A stretch of DNA of 64,000 nt from Cyclobacteriaceae bacterium (lineage in GTDB: Bacteria > Bacteroidota > Bacteroidia > Cytophagales > Cyclobacteriaceae), in assembly GCA_028285685.1 (NCBI GenBank), contig JANQOR010000012.1, forward strand, positions 97,823 through 161,822, read 5' to 3'. Under the pieces are notes generated by a model. That model was not told the origin of the DNA, did no database searches, and saw only the letters and a list, made by a program, of their open reading frames with translations. The stretch's first letter is position 1; each line of letters begins with the position of its first letter. Positions 59,480 through 64,000 of this stretch are shown here, piece by piece. A program made the translations under genes and the position numbers.

Positions 59480-60454
59480 ATGAGAGGAGTACTCCTAATG
59501 ATTGTCCCTGTTTTGTTCAGTTCATGCTCACCTGAAACTTGTCGCGATAGCGTCGCCCCTGTGAGTGTCAAATTAGAAGTGGAAAGGTTGGAGGAAAAAC
59601 TTTTTCAAGCTAGAACTGCTAAGGAGGTTGAGCTATTCCTCTCTGAAAACAGGGAATTCTCCGATTTCTTTCTGGATGCCAATCAGTATCCCTCGGACTC
59701 CATTCTTGCAACCCGGGTTTTCACTTTGATCTCTAACCCATCCATTGATACACTTTTTCTAGAATCCCTTCAGGCTTTCAATGCTTTTGATGAAATGGTC
59801 GATCAGATCGAACAGGCAATCGGCAGACTTAAGTACTATTACCCGGAAACTACGACACCAAAAATTCAAACAGTAGTGACTGGATTATACAAGGATCTCT
59901 TCATTTCCAATAACTATATCATGATTGGGATGGACTTCTTCATTGGTGAAAACGCCTCCTACAAACCTCTGGATATTCCCAACTACATTCTTCGGAGATA
60001 CAATTCGGAACACCTTCCTTCAATTATTGTCAAATTCATTTCAAGTCAGTACGCCGCGCAAGGTAAGGGAGAGTCGATGTTGACGGAGATGATTGATTTT
60101 GGCAAAGCATACTATCTCCTCAGCAAAATCATGCCCTGTACTCCTGAACGGATCTTAATTGGATATACGAAAGAGGAATGGAACGACACCTTTGAATATG
60201 AGTCCATTATCTGGGCAAATTTTATTCAGAATGAGCTTCTGTATGAAACCAGCCATCTGGTCAAACAGAAATTTCTTGCTGAGAGACCTAATGTTTATGA
60301 AATTGGAGACAAATGTCCAGGTCGCATCGGCGCTTGGTTGGGATGGCAGATTGTAAATGCCTACGCTGAAAAAACAGGCGTAACGGTTCAGCAACTAATG
60401 GCGGAAACGGATCACAATAAAATATTCACTCAATCCGGATACAAACCTGGCTAA
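59480..60454 (+). CDS. gldB: GldB-family gliding motility lipoprotein
   Basis: 324 residues. The lipoprotein signal ends LFSSC (Cys16). The body resembles GldB, with LSENREFSDFFLDANQYP, IMIGMDFFIGENASYKPLDI, YILRRYNSEHLPSIIVKFIS and the C-terminal CPGRIGAWLGWQIVNAYAEK. GldB is required for gliding in Flavobacterium and acts at the cell envelope. Two genes of unknown and glycosyltransferase type follow. The predicted organism should thus have the gliding or type IX secretion apparatus. Confidence 0.87.
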   Translation: MRGVLLMIVPVLFSSCSPETCRDSVAPVSVKLEVERLEEKLFQARTAKEVELFLSENREFSDFFLDANQYPSDSILATRVFTLISNPSIDTLFLESLQAFNAFDEMVDQIEQAIGRLKYYYPETTTPKIQTVVTGLYKDLFISNNYIMIGMDFFIGENASYKPLDIPNYILRRYNSEHLPSIIVKFISSQYAAQGKGESMLTEMIDFGKAYYLLSKIMPCTPERILIGYTKEEWNDTFEYESIIWANFIQNELLYETSHLVKQKFLAERPNVYEIGDKCPGRIGAWLGWQIVNAYAEKTGVTVQQLMAETDHNKIFTQSGYKPG

Positions 60455-60466
60455 CACAATCTGATT

Positions 60467-60904
60467 ATGAAAACGATGCGTGTTCTAAAACTCATTGTCC
60501 TTGCAATCGCCTTGCAATACTGTGAATGTGATGCGGATGGAAGTGGACGATACATCATTGATAATTCAACGAATCGTCAGGTGGTCATGAGATTGTTCCT
60601 AGACAACATCCTATTGGAAACCTTACAGGTCATGGGTGAGGGAACGATTTTTGACCGAACATTGGACACTGGTCGCTTCACTGGCCCTGAACCATACGAG
60701 GTACTAGACGCAGATTCAGTAGTAGTTGAATTTGACGACAAACGTCGAATTAGTTTTGCATTTCAGTCGATTCCCTACGAGTTGAACAACTATCCACCTG
60801 AAGCAAGAAGTCCCTTCAACGTCGATTCGTATAAAAAAGTCAAGGATGGGGTTCTTAGGTACGTGTTTACAGAGAGCGACTATGAAATAGCCATTGAATA
60901 TTAG
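60467..60904 (+). CDS. Small exported protein of unknown function
   Basis: 145 residues, 12 bases after gldB. An N-terminal hydrophobic stretch (LKLIVLAIALQYCEC) may be a signal, with Cys19 as possible lipid site, although the residue before it is Tyr and not the usual Gly or Ala. The rest is beta-rich with DNSTNRQVVMRLFLDN, RTLDTGRFTGPEPYEV and VVEFDDKRRISFAF. I recognise no family. It is probably co-transcribed with gldB. It ends three bases before the convergent glycosyltransferase gene. Confidence 0.72.
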   Translation: MKTMRVLKLIVLAIALQYCECDADGSGRYIIDNSTNRQVVMRLFLDNILLETLQVMGEGTIFDRTLDTGRFTGPEPYEVLDADSVVVEFDDKRRISFAFQSIPYELNNYPPEARSPFNVDSYKKVKDGVLRYVFTESDYEIAIEY

Positions 60905-60907
60905 CTT

Positions 60908-62110
60908 CTAAGCCGTAAGAATATAGACCTCGGAATCGTTAACCTCAAACTTGTACTCGTTGTTGAGGATCTTCAAAAGTTTAGTTATCTGGATCTCTTT
61001 ATCGTAGTATAGTTCGGCAAGTTTTCGGCCGTTTTTCTGATACCTCTGGAGAAGATCTGGGTTGTTTAGAAACACATTTAGCTTTCGAACAAAATTTTGT
61101 GGTGAGTGCGGATCATGATAAAACCCACACTTATTTCGCTCTATCATATTCTTCAACCATCCTTTAAAATTGATGATGGTTAACTTCCCAGCCGCTAGCG
61201 AATCGAAAAATTTGTTAGGGCTTCCGGTATTTAGAACACTGACATCTTTGAATGAGACATAAACGGCATCACTCTCGTTTAACAAGTCTCTTACACCCTC
61301 TTTGCAGCGATGATCATAGAAAGTTACGTTCCATAGTTTCCTATACTGACTCTTCAATCGCTTAACCTCTGAACCGGCTCCAAGAATATTAAAGTGAACG
61401 GGCAACTTCTGGTTTTTAGACTCTTTCGCCGCCTCCAAAAAGAATTCCAATTGATTTGCTCGTCCTATTGCCCCACAATAGGTGACTTGAAAATTGTTTC
61501 GATTGCTATAGTCCCCAATCCTTAGGTCTGCGTCAAAGAATTTGCAATCAGCCATATTGGGAATCACGTGCACCTTGGTGTGAGGAGACACCTTCTCAAT
61601 GTAGTTTCTGATCGCCGGGGACAAAGCGATAACCTTATCTGCTTCGAAGTAGAATTTCTTTTCGAGCGAGTAAAGCCATCTCTTCAAAAACTTATTTTTG
61701 ATAACACCCATCTTGACTGGCGCTTCTGGCCATAAGTCCCCAACTTCAAAGTAGTAGGGAATAGAACGCATTTTCTTAAGATACTGCGCTATGAAACCGG
61801 TGGTAAGTGGAGTTGTCATTACATAGGCCAGGTCGACATCGGTGATAGCAAGAGCCCTTTTCTGTGCTGCCCTCACAAACTGCAAGAAGGCCCAAATACG
61901 GCGAAAAAACCCGTACTCATTTTTGTAAGAAATTGGTAAGTAGTGAACAGCTATTCCATCAATATCTACTACTCCACGCCTCTCGTTGTGACAGGTCAGC
62001 ATGACAACCTCATGACCCGCGTCAATAAGCCCTTTTGCTAGATAATACGAGCGGATAGATCCACCTTCTTCCGGGGTTTTAAAATACTGATGGATGTATA
62101 AGATCTTCAC
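60908..62110 (-). CDS. Family 4 glycosyltransferase
   Basis: 400 residues with the GT-B fold. The N-terminal domain begins MKILYIHQYFKTPEEGGSIR; the donor-binding part has VTYCGAIGRANQLEFFLEAA, HFNILGAGSEVKRLKSQY, SDAVYVSFKDVSVLNTGSPN with the acidic/neutral donor loop NKFFDSLAAGKLTIIN. It resembles WbuB-type enzymes of polysaccharide synthesis. It transfers a sugar to a lipid carrier or glycan in the cytoplasm. It is isolated from other polysaccharide genes in this window. Confidence 0.9.
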   Translation of the reverse strand: MKILYIHQYFKTPEEGGSIRSYYLAKGLIDAGHEVVMLTCHNERRGVVDIDGIAVHYLPISYKNEYGFFRRIWAFLQFVRAAQKRALAITDVDLAYVMTTPLTTGFIAQYLKKMRSIPYYFEVGDLWPEAPVKMGVIKNKFLKRWLYSLEKKFYFEADKVIALSPAIRNYIEKVSPHTKVHVIPNMADCKFFDADLRIGDYSNRNNFQVTYCGAIGRANQLEFFLEAAKESKNQKLPVHFNILGAGSEVKRLKSQYRKLWNVTFYDHRCKEGVRDLLNESDAVYVSFKDVSVLNTGSPNKFFDSLAAGKLTIINFKGWLKNMIERNKCGFYHDPHSPQNFVRKLNVFLNNPDLLQRYQKNGRKLAELYYDKEIQITKLLKILNNEYKFEVNDSEVYILTA

Positions 62111-62165
62111 AACCTAAAGATGACTTCTTAAAAATCAAGGAACAATTTTTTTCGAGGAATTGTGA

Positions 62166-62426
62166 CAATACTTCGGTAACGAGTTAGACGAGCAAAAGGA
62201 AATCCATGGTAGACCACCTTTATACAGCTCGAAAACCATTATAAGTCAAATAATGATACAACTTCGTATAATTGTCTATGCGCTAGCACTAGGTGATCAC
62301 ATCCATCTAGAACCAACTTTACGTTATAATATTTCAATGAATGCCCCACACGCCGACAGACTATACTCTGATTTCTCCCACAAGAATCTTTTTGCACTGG
62401 GATTCGACATTGTGTTACTTATCTAA
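62166..62426 (+). pseudogene. Possible remnant of a barrel-protein C-terminus in a 304-base gap
   Basis: The 304 bases between the glycosyltransferase start (62110) and the nth stop (62415) hold no standard gene. A frame is open from 62166 to the TAA at 62424-62426 (86 codons; internal ATG at 62253 gives 57). Its last part reads like the end of an outer-membrane barrel (HIHLEPTLRYNISMN, then FSHKNLFALGFDIVLLI). It overlaps nth by 12 bases and has no promoter. It may be a decayed fragment of a larger gene, or chance. Confidence 0.3.
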
Positions 62427-63059
62427 CTTCTCGTAATACCTGCAAAAATGCGTTATCTCACATACCTCGCATTTTGGCTTTCGAGCCAAGCAAGTATACC
62501 TGCCGTGCAGGATCAGCCAATGGTGAGCTCGTGAAACGAATTCCTCTGGAATATGTCTAACCAGTTGCTTTTCGACCTCAAGCGGAGTCTTAGCTGTTTG
62601 AGTCACCAAACCTAAACGTTTCGACACCCTGAAAACATGTGTATCAACCGCCATTGCTGGTTGGTTATAGAGAACTGAGACAATCACATTCGCAGTCTTT
62701 CTGCCTACACCTTGAAGTTTTATCAACTCTGAAATCTGATTTGGTACTACAGAATTGTAATCGTCCACCAACATCATGCTGAGAGCGAGCAGATGTTTCG
62801 TCTTGTTGTTTGGATAGGACACACTCCTGATGTAGGGGAACAACTCATCAAAATTTGAAGCCATCATATGTTCCGGTGTAGGAAAATCACGGAACAGCGC
62901 AGGCGTAACTTTATTGATCCTCTCATCCGTACATTGTGCACTTAGCACAACTGCCACGAGTAGCTCAAACGGATTGGAGTAGTGGAGCTCCGTCTCCGGT
63001 TCAGGGTAAGATTTCGAAAAGTATGTTACAAACGCTTCAAAACGCTCCTTCTTAGTCAT
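62415..63059 (-). CDS. nth: Endonuclease III (DNA glycosylase/AP lyase)
   Basis: 214 residues. Helix-hairpin-helix with catalytic Lys121 in LQGVGRKTANVIVS and Asp139 in AVDTHVFRVSKRLG. The iron-sulphur cluster ligands are Cys190, Cys197, Cys200 and Cys206 (C-x6-C-x2-C-x5-C), the standard spacing. It removes oxidised pyrimidines and cuts the abasic site in base excision repair. It lies downstream of the sigma factor pair on the same strand, with 94 bases between; the gap holds no further gene. Confidence 0.96.
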   Translation of the reverse strand: MTKKERFEAFVTYFSKSYPEPETELHYSNPFELLVAVVLSAQCTDERINKVTPALFRDFPTPEHMMASNFDELFPYIRSVSYPNNKTKHLLALSMMLVDDYNSVVPNQISELIKLQGVGRKTANVIVSVLYNQPAMAVDTHVFRVSKRLGLVTQTAKTPLEVEKQLVRHIPEEFVSRAHHWLILHGRYTCLARKPKCEVCEITHFCRYYEKLDK

Positions 63060-63153
63060 CGGCTAAAGTTAAATCAGACTCTGAATGAAATTCAGCATGA
63101 CAGGCTGATTTTAAATCAGCAGGCCAACCTGAACCTATTTCAGATTCTTCCTC

Positions 63154-63381
63154 TTACACCGACTGAAGGTTCTTACTCGCGTACAAGATTCTGGAGATCG
63201 CATCCTTTGGAGCCTTCATTACGAAAGCATCCAGCGATTCCATTACTCGCTTAAGCTCGTTGATCTTTGTTTGGAGTTGAATGTCTGTCAATAGGGATTC
63301 CCTAATTTCTGCTTTTTCTTCTTCACTTACCTCGTCATAGAGAAATCTTACTAGGTCATTTTCTGTAAAGGTTTTTATCAT
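63154..63381 (-). CDS. Small partner of the ECF sigma factor
   Basis: 75 residues from the ATG at 63381 (MIKTFTENDLVRFLYDEVSE); the frame continues to 63402 without support. The start overlaps the sigma-factor stop by 26 bases, so the two are coupled. Helical and acidic, with EEEKAEIRESLLTDIQLQTK, as in the N-terminal part of anti-sigma factors, but with no membrane helix and no zinc-finger motif. It is found next to an ECF sigma gene, so it is likely to control it, either as a short anti-sigma factor or otherwise. That is inference. Confidence 0.75.
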   Translation of the reverse strand: MIKTFTENDLVRFLYDEVSEEEKAEIRESLLTDIQLQTKINELKRVMESLDAFVMKAPKDAISRILYASKNLQSV

Positions 63382-63955
63382 AGGCAATTTGATTCTGCTC
63401 AAACTTTTTTCTTAAGTTGATTAAAGCATACCTCATCCTGCCCAAAGCGGTATTAATGCTTACATCAGTAGCATCAGCTATTTCCTGGAAACTCATTTTC
63501 ATGTAGTGTCGCATCATAAGCACTTCACGTTGAGAATCCGGGAGTTCCTTTATATACCCCTTCAAGAGGTTGTAGGTATCCTGTTTAATGTGTTCTTCTT
63601 CAATTGATGTTTCAGAAAATTCCAGTGTGTTGAAAACACTGCTTCCATCCTCCATTACGATGGTTGGATATCTTTTCTCTCTTCTGAAATGATCAATAGA
63701 CAAATTATGGGCGATACGAAGAATCCATGGCAAAAACTTGCCTTCCTCATTATACCTACCAGATTTGATAGTACGAATTGCCTTAATAAAAACCTCCTGC
63801 AAGAGATCTTCAGCAGTGTACCTGTCTTTAACAATTAAATAAATTGTGGTAAAAACCCTGTCTTTGTGACGGTTGAGAAGTTCCTCAAATGCCTCTTCGT
63901 TACCTCCAATATAGAGTGACAGCAATTCACTGTCATTCAAACTTGTATTAATCAT
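63356..63955 (-). CDS. ECF-type RNA polymerase sigma factor
   Basis: 199 residues from the ATG at 63955; an in-frame GTG at 63964 is less likely. Region 2 is seen in FEELLNRHKDRVFTTIYLIV, RYTAEDLLQEVFIKAIRTI and FLPWILRIAHNLSIDHFRRE; region 4 in LPDSQREVLMMRHYMKMSFQ and EIADATDVSINTALGRMRYA. It is an extracytoplasmic-function sigma factor of the RpoE type found across Bacteroidota. It is probably held by the small protein encoded just after it. Its upstream edge (63956-64000) shows no clear promoter. Confidence 0.93.
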   Translation of the reverse strand: MINTSLNDSELLSLYIGGNEEAFEELLNRHKDRVFTTIYLIVKDRYTAEDLLQEVFIKAIRTIKSGRYNEEGKFLPWILRIAHNLSIDHFRREKRYPTIVMEDGSSVFNTLEFSETSIEEEHIKQDTYNLLKGYIKELPDSQREVLMMRHYMKMSFQEIADATDVSINTALGRMRYALINLRKKFEQNQIAYDKNLYRK

Positions 63956-64000
63956 GTAATTCACCTGTTTGTTAACGTAGAGGTCTATATCATATTGTAG

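Noticed and set aside
1-64000. Mobile elements, tRNA, rRNA, CRISPR, phage or toxin-antitoxin genes
   Set aside because: None was seen on reading both strands; gaps between genes are short and no transposase or integrase motif is present.

Overview
The window is chromosomal DNA of a free-living, probably gliding member of the Bacteroidota, most likely the Cytophagales side. The evidence is the gene families and signals present: two promoters of the Bacteroidota type (TTTG, 19-20 bases, TAnnTTTG), a GldB lipoprotein, a RemB/Wzi-like outer-membrane barrel, a GlmU-like nucleotidyltransferase of the alternative Bacteroidota type, a fused E1 alpha/beta 2-oxoacid dehydrogenase, DUF4105/DUF6702/DUF5117-type proteins and many lipoproteins. 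Nearly all the DNA is coding. I see no rRNA, tRNA, CRISPR, insertion sequence, prophage or integrase.

Layout. 1-12.4 kb: a truncated BNR-repeat exported protein, a PadR regulator coupled to an FtsX-type permease with two operator-like repeats over its promoter, a DUF2141 protein, twin NHL-repeat lipoproteins, a membrane-bound AraC regulator, ComM/YifB, GmhA, an acidic-tailed membrane protein and a RemB/Wzi-like barrel. 12.4-19.4 kb, plus strand: L31 with its own promoter and terminator, then an acetyltransferase, GlmU-like enzyme, HolB, HemC, cyclophilin, RmlD-like reductase and ATP-grasp enzyme. 19.4-24.5 kb: nucleoside salvage, with two nucleoside phosphorylases, DeoC and a two-domain ALDH16-type aldehyde dehydrogenase. 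24.5-30.3 kb, minus strand: 5-oxoprolinase PxpA/B/C with an aberrant NRAMP-fold transporter, a thioesterase and an NRDE protein.

30.4-33.9 kb: OmpA-like protein, CPBP membrane protein, esterase lipoprotein, a small unknown ORF and YwbE. 34-41 kb, minus strand: a four-repeat exported protein, polyprenyl synthase, VIT1-type transporter and the phenylalanine operon pheA - aminotransferase - DAHP synthase/chorismate mutase. 41-49.5 kb: a large zinc protease, tandem alpha/beta hydrolases, a 2H phosphoesterase, DUF763 and a DUF6702/HupE pair. 49.5-64 kb: M1 peptidase, histidine kinase, DUF427, DUF4105, a radical SAM/SPASM enzyme, fused E1, GldB, a glycosyltransferase, Nth, and an ECF sigma factor with a small partner.

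The strongest unlisted signal is in front of pheA. The leader holds a 22-codon ORF in which seven of eight consecutive codons are Phe or Tyr. It is followed by a possible antiterminator and by a GC-rich hairpin with a run of nine U residues, which ends 11 bases before pheA. This is a complete ribosome-mediated attenuator for aromatic amino acid synthesis. Other items of interest are the NRAMP-like protein that has lost its metal-binding motifs inside the 5-oxoprolinase operon, the tandem PadR operators, a coding frame at 33.4-33.7 kb with no normal start, and an unrecognised four-fold repeat domain at 34-35.8 kb.
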